Assembly (NCBI GenBank): GCA_027493405.1
Contig: JAOSKV010000044.1
Location: 62,001-126,000, forward strand
Length of the DNA stretch: 64,000 nt
Reading direction: 5' to 3'
Origin: FEB-22 sp003105195
Lineage (GTDB): Bacteria; Pseudomonadota; Alphaproteobacteria; Rhizobiales; Xanthobacteraceae
The notes beneath the pieces were generated by a model that had not been told where the DNA came from, searched no databases, and saw only the letters and a list, made by a program, of their open reading frames with translations. Made by a program: the position numbers and the translations under genes. Positions within the stretch are counted from its first letter, which is position 1. Every line of letters starts with the position of its first letter. Shown piece by piece: positions 38,654 through 48,630 of this stretch.

Positions 38654-39412
38654 CTAAGGTGCCGGCTTCTCGGCCACCACCATGTAGTTGACATCGGGGT
38701 CGTTGGCGAGCTGCCAGCGGTCGGCGAGGATGTTGTAGATCACGCCGCGCTCGTCGGTGACGCGCAGGCCGGCGCGCTCCATGGCGCCTTCGAGCTCGTC
38801 CGGCGTCACGAACCGGTCCCATTGGTGGGTGCCGCGCGGCAGCCAGCGCAGCACGTATTCGGCGCCGACGATCGCGAGCGCGAAGCTCTTGAGCGTGCGG
38901 TTGATGGTGGCCGCCACCATCAGGCCGCCCGGATTCACCATCTCGACGCAGCGCGCCACGAACAGCGGCACGTCGCTGACGTGCTCGACCACCTCCATGG
39001 CGAGCACCACGTCGAAGCGCTCGCCGGCGTCCGCGAGCGCCTCCGCGGTGGTCGCCCGGTAGTCGATCGCGAGCCCCCCGGCCTGCGCGTGCAGCCGCGC
39101 CGCCGCGATATTGGCGCTCGCCGGATCCGCCCCCACGACCCGCGCCCCGAGGCGCGCGAGCGGCTCGCACAGGATCCCGCCGCCGCAACCGATGTCGAGG
39201 ATCCGCAGCCCCGCGAGGCCGTCGAGCCGCTTCGGGTCGCGGCCGAAGCGGGCGCAGGCCGCGTCGCGGATGAACGCCAGCCGGACCGGATTGAACCGGT
39301 GCAGCACCGCCATCTTGCCGCGCGGATCCCACCATTCGTCCGCGAGGGCCGCGAACCGCTCGACCTCGGCGGCGTCCACCGTGGATGCTTCGCGCTGCGA
39401 CGTCACTGCCAT
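38654..39412 (-). CDS. ubiG: Ubiquinone biosynthesis O-methyltransferase UbiG
   Basis: Performs both O-methylations of ubiquinone synthesis. A 252-residue protein with the UbiG N-terminal signature EVERFAALADEWWDPRGKMAVLHRFNPVRL and a SAM-binding motif I LRILDIGCGGGILCEPLARLGA. Also visible are VLAMEVVEHVSDVPLFV and YNILADRWQLANDPDVNYMV near the end. It is divergent from lysC, a neighbour arrangement conserved across Alphaproteobacteria. Confidence 0.95.
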   Translation of the reverse strand: MAVTSQREASTVDAAEVERFAALADEWWDPRGKMAVLHRFNPVRLAFIRDAACARFGRDPKRLDGLAGLRILDIGCGGGILCEPLARLGARVVGADPASANIAAARLHAQAGGLAIDYRATTAEALADAGERFDVVLAMEVVEHVSDVPLFVARCVEMVNPGGLMVAATINRTLKSFALAIVGAEYVLRWLPRGTHQWDRFVTPDELEGAMERAGLRVTDERGVIYNILADRWQLANDPDVNYMVVAEKPAP

Positions 39413-39453
39413 TCTGGGCCCTCCGAGGCCGGCCGGAACCGCCCGCTCCGCGG

Positions 39454-39482
39454 TTGCGGGGCCGGAACCGCGCCGTTATGTA
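39454..39482 (+). promoter_or_regulatory. Candidate lysC promoter
   Basis: TTGCGG (39454-39459), 17-bp spacer, TATGTA (39477-39482), about 60 bp before the lysC ATG. Confidence 0.4.
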
Positions 39483-39544
39483 TACGCGCCTTTTGCCGAT
39501 CGCACCTCCCGCAATCGCCTTCCAGGATCCATCGAAACCGTCCC

Positions 39545-40795
39545 ATGGCTCGCCTCGTCATGAAGTTCGGCGGAACCTCGGTCGCCGACGTCGACCGCAT
39601 CCGCAACGTCGCGCGCCACGTGAAGCGGGAGGTGGATGCCGGCCACGACGTCGCCGTGGTGGTCTCCGCCATGGCGGGCAAGACCAACGAGCTGGTCGGC
39701 TGGTGCCGCGAGGCCTCGCCCCTGCACGATGCCCGCGAATACGACGTGGTGGTCGCCTCCGGCGAGCAGGTGACCTCCGGGCTGCTCGCCATCACGCTGC
39801 AGAGCCTGGGCGTGACGGCGCGCTCCTGGCAGGGCTGGCAGATCCCGATCTCGACCTCCAACGCCCACGGCGCGGCGCGCATCCTCGACATCGACGGGGC
39901 GGAGCTGGTCCGCCGCTTCGAGGAGCGCAAGGAGGTCGCCGTGATCTCCGGCTTCCAGGGCATCTGCCGCGAGACCGGCCGCATCACCACGCTCGGCCGC
40001 GGCGGCTCCGACACCTCGGCGGTGGCGGTGGCGGCCGCGATCCGCGCCGACCGCTGCGACATCTACACCGACGTGGACGGCGTCTACACGACCGACCCGC
40101 GGGTGGTGCCGCGTGCGCGCCGCATGGACAAGATCGCCTTCGAGGAAATGCTCGAGCTCGCCTCGCTCGGCGCCAAGGTGCTCCAGGTGCGCTCGGTCGA
40201 GCTCGGCATGGTGCACAATGTGCGGGTGTTCGTGCGCTCGAGCTTCGACAAGCCCGAGGACATCGACCCGCACGGGATGCCGCCCGGCACCCTCATCTGC
40301 AACGAGGAAGAGATCGTGGAACAGCAGGTCGTCACCGGCATCGCCTTCTCCAAGGACGAGGCCCAGATCTCCATCCGCCGGGTGCAGGACAAGCCCGGCG
40401 TCGCCGCCGCGATCTTCGGCCCGCTCGCCGAGGCCAACATCAACGTCGACATGATCGTGCAGAACGTGTCGGGCGACGGCGCCACCACGGACCTCACCTT
40501 CACGGTGCCGGCCGCCGACTACGAGCGCGCCGCCAAGGTGCTGGCCGACTCCCGGGCGAGGATCGGCTACGAGCGCCTCGACGGCGCCAACGACGTCGCC
40601 AAGGTCTCGGTGATCGGCATCGGCATGCGCAGCCATGCCGGCGTCGCCGCCCAGGCCTTCAAGGCGCTCGCCGAGCGCGGCATCAACATCCGCGCCATCA
40701 CGACCTCCGAGATCAAGTTCTCGCTCCTGATCGAGGCCGCCTATACGGAGCTCGCGGTACGCACGCTGCACTCCCTCTACGGCCTCGACAAGTAG
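39545..40795 (+). CDS. lysC: Aspartate kinase
   Basis: Phosphorylates aspartate in the first step of lysine, threonine and methionine synthesis. 416 residues from the ATG at 39545. The N-terminal kinase motif is MKFGGTSVADVDRI, and GRGGSDTSAVAVAAA with IYTDVDGVYTTDPRVVP covers the active site. Two C-terminal ACT domains (about 265 onward; QISIRRVQDKPGVAAAIFGPLAEANINVDMI and KVSVIGIGMRSHAGVAAQAFKALAERGINI) mediate feedback inhibition by lysine/threonine. The length is normal. Confidence 0.96.
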   Translation: MARLVMKFGGTSVADVDRIRNVARHVKREVDAGHDVAVVVSAMAGKTNELVGWCREASPLHDAREYDVVVASGEQVTSGLLAITLQSLGVTARSWQGWQIPISTSNAHGAARILDIDGAELVRRFEERKEVAVISGFQGICRETGRITTLGRGGSDTSAVAVAAAIRADRCDIYTDVDGVYTTDPRVVPRARRMDKIAFEEMLELASLGAKVLQVRSVELGMVHNVRVFVRSSFDKPEDIDPHGMPPGTLICNEEEIVEQQVVTGIAFSKDEAQISIRRVQDKPGVAAAIFGPLAEANINVDMIVQNVSGDGATTDLTFTVPAADYERAAKVLADSRARIGYERLDGANDVAKVSVIGIGMRSHAGVAAQAFKALAERGINIRAITTSEIKFSLLIEAAYTELAVRTLHSLYGLDK

Positions 40796-40846
40796 CCGCC
40801 CTCGCCGAGGCTTGTCCGCGGCGCGGCCCATCTCCATGATCGCGCC

Positions 40847-41863
40847 ATGCGGCTCCTCTCCTATGCCCAGCGCTTCGAGGACATCCATCTGCTGCGCTGC
40901 TTCGGCGAGCGGCCGCAGGGCTTCTACATCGATATCGGCGCCGGGCATCCGGTGTTCGACAACGTCTCCTTCGCGTTCTACCTGCGCGGCTGGCGCGGCC
41001 TCGCGGTCGAGCCGAACCCGCATCTGGCGCGGCTGGCGCGCGCGGTGCGCCCGCGCGACCTGAACCGCGAGGTGCTGGTCGGCGCCGCGCCCGGCGCCGC
41101 GACCTTCTATCGGTTCCGTGATTTCCATGGCCTGTCGACCACCCTCGCGAGTCACGCGCGGGCGGCCGAGCGGGAGACCGGGCACGTTCCCGAGCCGACC
41201 GTGCTCCCCGTCACGACGCTCGCGGCGCTGTGCCGGGAGGCGGCGCCGGACACGATCGACTTCCTCAAGGTGGACGTGGAAGGCGCCGAAGCGGACGTGC
41301 TCGCCGGCGCGGATTTCGCCCGATTCCGGCCACGCCTCGTGGTCGTCGAGGCGATCGCCCCGCTCGCCCTGGCGCAGGCCTGGGAGGCCTGGGAGCCGCC
41401 GCTGACGCGGTCCGGCTACGCCTTCGTCTGGAGCGACGACCTCAACCGCTACTATGTGGCCGAGGAGGCGCGCGCGCTCGCGGCCTATTTCGCGACCGCG
41501 CCCAAATGGCTCGACGACGTGCCGCAGATCGGCACCTTCGAGCCCGCTGCGGAGGACGCGCGGCATCCCGACCACGCCGTGGCCGCGCGCCTCGCGCGCG
41601 CCGCCATGACGCGCCTGCCCCTCATCGACCCCGCGCTCGTCCTCGAGCTCGCCACCGCCGAGCTGACGCCCGCGGAGCTCGACCGCCCGGCCGGCCCGGA
41701 CGACGCCGCGGCTGCCGGCGCGCGCCTGTTCGGCGCCGCCGGCCCGGACGATGCCGCCGGCCTCGTTCCGGGCGAGAGCGTGCGCGAGCTCTACGCGCGG
41801 CTCATCGCCGGCGACGCCTTCCGGGCCGTCTGCGGCCGGATCTCGGCGAGCTATGGCTGGTGA
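40847..41863 (+). CDS. FkbM family methyltransferase with extra C-terminal region
   Basis: A 338-residue protein. FkbM-type methyltransferase domain over about 1-205: SYAQRFEDIHLLRCF, GFYIDIGAGHPVFDNVSFAFYLRGWRGLAVEPNP (motif I and acidic loop) and DTIDFLKVDVEGAEADVLAGADF. A second part (about 215-338) is Ala/Pro/Asp-rich and ends with YARLIAGDAFRAVCGRISASYG, similar to tails on polysaccharide-related FkbM proteins. It probably methylates a sugar or glycan, substrate unknown. It sits between lysC and ptsP, which are adjacent in many relatives, so it looks like an insertion. Confidence 0.82.
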   Translation: MRLLSYAQRFEDIHLLRCFGERPQGFYIDIGAGHPVFDNVSFAFYLRGWRGLAVEPNPHLARLARAVRPRDLNREVLVGAAPGAATFYRFRDFHGLSTTLASHARAAERETGHVPEPTVLPVTTLAALCREAAPDTIDFLKVDVEGAEADVLAGADFARFRPRLVVVEAIAPLALAQAWEAWEPPLTRSGYAFVWSDDLNRYYVAEEARALAAYFATAPKWLDDVPQIGTFEPAAEDARHPDHAVAARLARAAMTRLPLIDPALVLELATAELTPAELDRPAGPDDAAAAGARLFGAAGPDDAAGLVPGESVRELYARLIAGDAFRAVCGRISASYGW

Positions 41864-42001
41864 CCCGGCCGCCGACGCCACGGCGTCGCGAAGCCGCTTT
41901 TCAAGCCGCTCCGATCATCAGGGTGCACCGCACCAAACCGTGCTGCGCCGCACCCCTCAGGCGGCGCAAATCACGTTGATAAGACACGCGGTTTTCCGCA
42001 A

Positions 42002-42018
42002 TTGGCACGGCACCTGCT
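42002..42018 (+). promoter_or_regulatory. Candidate sigma-54 promoter upstream of ptsP
   Basis: TTGGCACGGCACCTGCT has GG (42004-42005) and GC (42016-42017) separated by ten bases. It matches YTGGCACGrNNNTTGCW with one mismatch. It lies 140 bp upstream of ptsP on the same strand. Enhancer sites were not identified. Confidence 0.45.
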
Positions 42019-42157
42019 ATGGCTTGCGGTGCGTGCGCCGCATTGGCTATACGGCCCGCGATTGAGCCGCGGTGCCGACCCCGCGGCTTTCCTCGGGACG
42101 CTGTCCGGGGGTCGCGGGACCCCGGCCGAGCTTGCGGCATTTTAAGGACCTCTGGCC

Positions 42158-44425
42158 ATGCGTGGCGCGCTTGGCGGTCCGCGCGTGCTGTTGCGCCGTC
42201 TCCGCGAGGTGATGGCGGAGCCGGTCAGCGCGCAGGAACGCCTCGACAAGATCGTCGTGCTGATCGCCGCGAACATGGTCGCGGAGGTCTGCTCGTTCTA
42301 TGTCCTGCGCGTGGACGGCACCCTCGAGCTCTACGCCACCGAAGGCCTCAACCGCACCGCCGTGCACCAGACCGTGCTGCGCTCGGACGAGGGCCTGGTC
42401 GGCCTCGTCGCCCGCGAGGCCAATGCCGTCAATCTCTCCGAGGCCCAGGCCCACCCCGCCTTCTCCTACCGGCCCGAGACCGGCGAGGAGATCTACCACT
42501 CCTTCCTGGGCGTTCCGATCCTGCGCGCCGGCATCACCCTCGGCGTGCTGGTGGTGCAGAACCGCGCCCGGCGCACCTATTCGGAGGAGGAGGTCGAGGC
42601 GCTCCAGACCACCGCCATGGTGCTGGCCGAGATGGTGGCCTCCGGCGAGCTCTCGGCGCTCGCCAAGCCCGGGCTGGAGCCGGCGGCGCGCCGCCCGCTG
42701 CATCTCACGGGCCTCGCGCTCTCCGACGGCATCGGCCTCGGCCATGTGGTGCTGCACGAGCCGCGCGTGGTGGTCACCAACTTCATCGCCGACGACGCCG
42801 GGCGCGAGCTCAAGCGGCTCGAGGCCGCGGTCGACAGCCTGCGCGCCGACCTCGACCTGCTGCTCGAGCACCGCGACGTCGCCGACGGCGGCGAGCACCG
42901 CGACGTGCTCGAGGCCTACCGCATGTTCGCCTACGACCGCGGCTGGCTGCACAAGCTGCGCGAGGCCGTGATGACGGGGCTCACCGCCGAGGCGGCGGTG
43001 GAGCGCGTGCAGTCCGACACCCGCGCGCGCATGCAGCGCCAGACCGATCCCTACCTGCGCGAGCGGCTGCACGACCTCGACGACCTCGCGGCGCGGCTGA
43101 TGCGCCAGCTCACCGGCCAGGGCCACGCGCCGGCCCGCGACGAGCTGCCCGAGAACGCGATCCTGGTCGCCCGCTCCATGGGGCCGGCCGCCCTGCTCGA
43201 CTACGACCGCAGCCGGCTGCGCGCGCTGGTGCTGGAAGAGGGCGGCCCGACCTCCCACGTCTCGATCGTGGCGCGCGCGCTCGGCATCGCCGCGGTCGGC
43301 CAGATCGCCAATGCGACCGGCATGGTGGATCCCGGCGACCCCATGATCGTCGACGGCTCGACCGGCGACGTCCATGTGCGCCCGCCCGCCGACGTCGAGG
43401 CCGCCTATGCGGAGCGGGTGCGCTTCCGTGCCAGGCGCCGCGCGCAGTACCTCGCGCTGCGCGACAAGCCGTGCGTCTCGCGCGACGGCCAGGCGATCAC
43501 CCTGATGCTCAATGCCGGGCTCCTGATCGACCTGCCGCATATCGCCGAGACCGGGGCCGCCGGCATCGGCCTGTTTCGCACCGAGCTGCAGTTCATGGTC
43601 GCGGACGCCTTCCCGCGCACCGGCGAGCAGCTCGACCTCTACCGCGCGGTGCTCGACGCCGCCGGCGACCGGCCGGTCACCTTCCGCACCCTCGACATCG
43701 GCGGCGACAAGGTGCTGCCCTACATGCGCGCCGTCGAGGAGGAGAACCCGGCGCTCGGCTGGCGCGCGATCCGGCTCGGTCTCGACCGGCCGGGCCTCCT
43801 GCGCAGCCAGGTGCGCGCCCTGCTGAAGGCGGCCGGCGGCCGCGAGCTGCGCCTGATGTTCCCGATGATCGCGGCCGTGGACGAGTTCGACCGCGCCAAG
43901 GCGATCGTCGAGCGCGAGCTCACCCATCTGCGCCGCCACGGCCACTCGCTGCCCGACCGGGTGCATGTCGGCGCCATGGTCGAGGTCCCGGCCCTGCTCT
44001 ACCAGCTCGACGAGCTGCTCGCGCGCGTCGACTTCCTCTCGGTCGGCTCCAACGACCTCGTGCAGTTCCTGTTCGCGGTCGACCGCAGCAACACCCGCGT
44101 CGCCGACCGCTTCGACCCGATCTCGCCGCCGGTGCTGCGCGCCCTGAAGATGATCGCCGACAAGGGCCGCGAGCACGGCAAGCCCGTGACGCTCTGCGGC
44201 GAGCTCGCCTCGCGCCCGCTCGGCGCGCTCGCCCTCGCGGCGATCGGCTATCGCGCGCTGTCCCTCTCGGCCTCGGCGGTCGGGCCCGTCAAGGCCGCGG
44301 TGCTCGACCTCGACGTCGCCAGGGTCGAGGCGCTGGTCGGCCCGTTGCTCGGCCGGATCGACGGACCCACGGCGCTGCGCGACAGGCTCGAGCACTTCGC
44401 GGTCGACGAGGGCGTTCAGTTGTAG
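42158..44425 (+). CDS. ptsP: Phosphoenolpyruvate-protein phosphotransferase PtsP (enzyme I of the nitrogen PTS)
   Basis: First phosphoryl carrier of PTS-Ntr: takes phosphate from PEP and passes it to NPr (PtsO). 755 residues with three parts. The N-terminal GAF domain is about 18-160 (VSAQERLDKIVVLIAANMVAEVCS, EIYHSFLGVPILRAG). The PEP-utilising N-terminal and swivelling domains contain the phosphohistidine in GGPTSHVSIVARALG (His367). The C-terminal PEP-binding barrel shows IGLFRTELQFM, FRTLDIGGDKVLPY and SVGSNDLVQFLFAVDRSN. The GAF domain may sense a nitrogen signal (glutamine in relatives). Next gene prfA starts 41 bp downstream. Confidence 0.95.
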   Translation: MRGALGGPRVLLRRLREVMAEPVSAQERLDKIVVLIAANMVAEVCSFYVLRVDGTLELYATEGLNRTAVHQTVLRSDEGLVGLVAREANAVNLSEAQAHPAFSYRPETGEEIYHSFLGVPILRAGITLGVLVVQNRARRTYSEEEVEALQTTAMVLAEMVASGELSALAKPGLEPAARRPLHLTGLALSDGIGLGHVVLHEPRVVVTNFIADDAGRELKRLEAAVDSLRADLDLLLEHRDVADGGEHRDVLEAYRMFAYDRGWLHKLREAVMTGLTAEAAVERVQSDTRARMQRQTDPYLRERLHDLDDLAARLMRQLTGQGHAPARDELPENAILVARSMGPAALLDYDRSRLRALVLEEGGPTSHVSIVARALGIAAVGQIANATGMVDPGDPMIVDGSTGDVHVRPPADVEAAYAERVRFRARRRAQYLALRDKPCVSRDGQAITLMLNAGLLIDLPHIAETGAAGIGLFRTELQFMVADAFPRTGEQLDLYRAVLDAAGDRPVTFRTLDIGGDKVLPYMRAVEEENPALGWRAIRLGLDRPGLLRSQVRALLKAAGGRELRLMFPMIAAVDEFDRAKAIVERELTHLRRHGHSLPDRVHVGAMVEVPALLYQLDELLARVDFLSVGSNDLVQFLFAVDRSNTRVADRFDPISPPVLRALKMIADKGREHGKPVTLCGELASRPLGALALAAIGYRALSLSASAVGPVKAAVLDLDVARVEALVGPLLGRIDGPTALRDRLEHFAVDEGVQL

Positions 44426-44466
44426 CGGGCCTTCCCTCCCCCCGCGGCCCGCGACCACCTACATAG

Positions 44467-45554
<1,088 letters not shown>

Positions 45555-45558
<4 letters not shown>

Positions 45559-46427
45559 CGCCGGGCCTCGTGCCGCCCGGGACCTCGCTCGCCGCCGCAC
45601 GCCGGATCCTGGCGCAGGCCTTCCGCGCCGCCGGCCTCGACAGCCCGGAGCTCGACGCCCGCGTGCTCGCCGGCCATGCGCTCGGCCTCGATCACGCGCG
45701 CCTGATGGCCGCCGCCGAGCGGCCGCTCACCGCGGAGGAGGCCGCGCGCGTGGCGGCGCTCGCGGCGCGGCGCCTCGCCCGCGAGCCGGTCGCGCGCATC
45801 GTCGGCCGCAGGGAATTCTGGGGCCTGGCGCTCGCCGTCGCCCCCGCCGTGCTGGTCCCGCGCCCCGAGACCGAGACCGTGGTGGAGGCGGCGCTGGCGC
45901 GCCTCGACCGGAGGGGCCCCTTGCGCGTCCTCGATCTCGGTACCGGCTCGGGCGCGCTCCTGATCGCGCTCCTGCGCGAGCTGCCGCGCGCCTTCGGGGT
46001 CGCCACCGATCGCAGCCCCGCGGCGCTGCACCTCGCGCGCGCCAATGCGGCGGCCCACGGCCTCGCCGACCGCGCCGGCTTCGTGGCCTGCGACTTCGGC
46101 GCCGCGCTCGCCGGCGGCTTCGACCTCGTGGTGTCCAATCCGCCTTACGTCGCGAGCGCGGACATCGGGACGCTCGCGCCGGAGGTGCGCGACCACGATC
46201 CGCGCCTCGCGCTCGACGGCGGCTGCGACGGCCTTGCGGCCTACCGGGCGATCGCGGCGGATGCCGGCCGGCTTCTCGCGGCGACGGGACTGCTCGTGCT
46301 CGAGCTCGGCGCCGGGCAGGCGCCGGCGGTCGCTGCGCTCTTGCGCGAGGCCGGCCTGGACCCCGCGGAACCGGTGCCGGATCTTGCGGGAATCCCCCGT
46401 GCAATTGCGGCGCGGCACCCCATATAA
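45555..46427 (+). CDS. prmC: Peptide chain release factor N5-glutamine methyltransferase
   Basis: Methylates the GGQ glutamine of release factors. 290 residues from a GTG start at 45555 overlapping the prfA stop. The N-terminal helical domain (LDSPELDARVLAGHALGL) precedes a SAM-binding domain with LVPRPETETVVEAAL and VLDLGTGSGALLIALL. The catalytic NPPY is at 195-198. Gene order ptsP-prfA-prmC is the conserved alphaproteobacterial arrangement. Confidence 0.95.
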
Positions 46428-46951
46428 GGGTCATCCCGGACCCCGGCCGCAGGCAAAAAATCGCTTGGAAAACCGGCCGAGACCGACTAGGTTCCGGAGC
46501 ACGGAATCGGCCGCGATCGAGCGGCTTGGCGTCGCCAGAGAGGCCCGGAGCAAGGCTCCGTGAGGCGCGACGCGGGGGATGTCCAGAGGGATATTCTGGT
46601 TCGACAGAACCGACAGAACCGAAAGTACAAGGATCTCGGGTCAGCAGCTTTACCGGTTGGGCTCGCGCCGTTTGCCAGGACAGGCGCCGTGGCGCGCGGG
46701 ATTTGGGGTGAGCAGCATCGCGGCCGGAACCGCGATGGAAAGGATGCTCAGGTCATCGTGACAGACATCGGAGCGTTTCGACCCATGGCGCTCCCGGTCG
46801 GTCTGGCATCGAAGACGGTGCCAGCGACGTTTCGTGTGCGTGCGACGAGACATTCGTGCTGTGGGTCGCAACTGAAGCGAAAGCAACTGAAGCAAGAGAA
46901 AATCGACGGGCGAGATCCGTCGCACATCGGGAGTTGGTGAATACACGAGCC
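46428..46951. other. Long intergenic/leader region before the DUF4167 gene
   Basis: About 524 bp with lower GC and more simple-sequence character than its surroundings. It contains a possible promoter TTGGAA-17-TAGGTT (46465-46493), short GACAGAACC repeats near 46610-46620, a perfect 8-bp hairpin CATCGCGG/CCGCGATG (46716-46723 with 46730-46737, loop CCGGAA) and an AAGCAACTGAAGC-type repeat around 46875-46892. Open frames here do not look protein-like. It may be a structured 5' leader or hold a small RNA. Confidence 0.45.
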
Positions 46952-47629
46952 ATGAGAAACGGTCAGAACAAGCGTATGCGCGGGCGCAACCGCAAGAGTC
47001 ACAATCCGCTCACCCGGGTCTACGAGTCGAACGGACCGGACGTGAAGATCCGCGGCACCGCCAACCACGTCGCGGAGAAATATCTCCAGCTGGCGCGCGA
47101 CGCGCAGGCGTCCGGCGATCCGGTGGCGGCGGAGAACTACTACCAGCACGCCGAGCACTATTTCCGCCTGATCGCCACCGCGCAGGAGCAGTTCCGGCAG
47201 AGCCAGCCGTTCTACCGCCCCGAGGGCGGCGAGGGCCGCGGCGCGGACGACAGCTTCGACGACGGCGAGGACGAGACCGGGGCGCCGATCACCACGGGCG
47301 GCCAGGAGCCCTTCGGCACCCGCGAGCCGCAGCCCTATATGCCGCGCGATGCCCAGCCCTTCCCGGCGCGCGAGGCGCAGCCCTATGAAGGACGCCAGCA
47401 GGCCCCGGCCGCCGGCGCCGCCGAGCCCAACGCGCTTCCCGCCTTCATCACGGGCGGCGGCCCGGCCCAGCCCCACCCGGGCAACGGTGCCAATGGCTTC
47501 GACGGCCAGCCCGACCGGTTCCCGCTGCACCGGCGCCGCCGGCGGCATCGCGGGCCGCGCGGCGAAGGCCAGCAGGCCGGGGCCGAAGGCGGCGAGAGCG
47601 ATACGCCGTCCCGTTCCGGCAACGACTGA
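46952..47629 (+). CDS. DUF4167 domain protein
   Basis: A 225-residue, basic, probably RNA-binding protein typical of Alphaproteobacteria. It starts at 46952 (MRNGQNKRMRGRNRKSHNPLTRVYES). The conserved DUF4167 block covers about 5-80 (GTANHVAEKYLQLARDAQASGDPVAAENYYQHAEHYFRLI). The rest is disordered, rich in Gln/Pro/Gly, and ends in an Arg-rich stretch (HRRRRRHRGPRG). Function unknown; position after prmC is conserved. A strong terminator follows. Confidence 0.88.
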   Translation: MRNGQNKRMRGRNRKSHNPLTRVYESNGPDVKIRGTANHVAEKYLQLARDAQASGDPVAAENYYQHAEHYFRLIATAQEQFRQSQPFYRPEGGEGRGADDSFDDGEDETGAPITTGGQEPFGTREPQPYMPRDAQPFPAREAQPYEGRQQAPAAGAAEPNALPAFITGGGPAQPHPGNGANGFDGQPDRFPLHRRRRRHRGPRGEGQQAGAEGGESDTPSRSGND

Positions 47630-47671
47630 CGATCGCGCCTGGGCCTCCCAGGCGCTTCCGGCTCCCGATCG

Positions 47672-47708
47672 CGGCACCCACATCGGCGATGTGGGTGCCG
47701 TTCTGTTT
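47672..47708 (+). terminator. Rho-independent terminator after the DUF4167 gene
   Basis: A perfect 13-bp stem CGGCACCCACATC / GATGTGGGTGCCG (47672-47684 with 47688-47700), 3-nt loop GGC, followed by TTCTGTTT. It lies between two convergent genes. Confidence 0.8.
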
Positions 47709-47713
47709 CGCTC

Positions 47714-48484
47714 TCAATCGCGCCGGAAGACGGCATCGCGGCTCGCCCGTGCGGCCCCGCCCGGGGACGGCGCCAGCACGGGCTCGAGCGCCGGCACCAG
47801 CCGGCGGCGCTCGCGGCGCGCCGGAACCGCGCGATAGACCTCCTTGGTGGCCTCCACGATGTGCACGCCCGCGAAAGGCGGCCAGAAGGTCCGGCCGGCC
47901 CGCTCCCAGGCGACCGCCGAGCGCAGGAACCAGTTGCGCGCGATCGGCGGCACGTAGAGCGCCTCGCCCCAGCCGGTGGGCGTGAACCACGCCTCGCGCA
48001 GCAGCATGGTGATCTGCGAGCGCGAATAGGGCCGTCCCTGGCCGAACGGCGTCGTATCCAGGCGCGCCCAGATCCCGCGCCGGTTCGGGATCACAGCGAG
48101 CAGGCGGCCGCCCGCCGCCAGCACGCGCCAGACCTCGCGCAGCAGCGTCACGGCGTCGTGGGACATCTCCAGCGCATGCACCAGCAGCACCCGGTCCACC
48201 TCGGCGTCCGGCAGCGGCAGCTCATGCTCCTCGACCAGCGCGGTCAGGCTCGGCCGGGCCGAGGGCCACTTCACGACCCCCTGGGCGGCCGGCATGAAGG
48301 CGAGGCACCGCTCGGCTTCCTCGCGGAACAGGCCCAGATAGGGCGTCGGGTAGCCGATGCCGAGCAATCTGAGCCCGCGCGTGTCGACCCAGCGCGACCG
48401 CACGCCCCGGCCCACGAACCTCCGTGCCACTGTGCCCAGCGGCTGTGCGTAGAAGTTGCGGAGGTCAACGACGTCGAGGGACAT
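47714..48484 (-). CDS. Class I SAM-dependent methyltransferase
   Basis: A 256-residue methyltransferase-like protein encoded divergently from the gloB-like gene, an association common in Hyphomicrobiales. The methyltransferase type 11 pattern is seen in LPLPDAEVDRVLLVHALEMSHDAVTLLREVWRVLAAGGRLLAVIPNRRG. The first part (FYAQPLGTVARRFVGRGVRSRW, LRLLGIGYPTPYLGLFREEAERC) contains a reduced SAM motif. Start 48484 (MSLDVVDLRNFY). Substrate unknown. Confidence 0.78.
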   Translation of the reverse strand: MSLDVVDLRNFYAQPLGTVARRFVGRGVRSRWVDTRGLRLLGIGYPTPYLGLFREEAERCLAFMPAAQGVVKWPSARPSLTALVEEHELPLPDAEVDRVLLVHALEMSHDAVTLLREVWRVLAAGGRLLAVIPNRRGIWARLDTTPFGQGRPYSRSQITMLLREAWFTPTGWGEALYVPPIARNWFLRSAVAWERAGRTFWPPFAGVHIVEATKEVYRAVPARRERRRLVPALEPVLAPSPGGAARASRDAVFRRD

Positions 48485-48630
48485 GGGGAGGCCGGCCGTG
48501 GAGGCGTCGGCTCCGGAGTATCGGTCCGGCCCGACTTTCGCACAATGCAATCAGGTTGATAGCTCTAATTTCCCACATCGAAGCTGGAAAAACCATGCTA
48601 GCGTAACATTGGGGAGAGACGACGCCACGA

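Noticed and set aside
46600..46630. GGTTCGAC element resembling a tRNA T-arm
   Set aside because: The surrounding sequence cannot form acceptor, D and anticodon arms; the element is part of short GACAGAACC repeats.
46560..46940. 126-codon open frame upstream of the DUF4167 gene
   Set aside because: No ribosome-binding site, mixed composition without a domain, and it contains short repeats; more likely leader sequence.
47672..47700. 13-bp inverted repeat as a possible CRISPR or mobile-element repeat
   Set aside because: It occurs once, sits between convergent genes and is followed by a T-rich tract, so it is an ordinary terminator.
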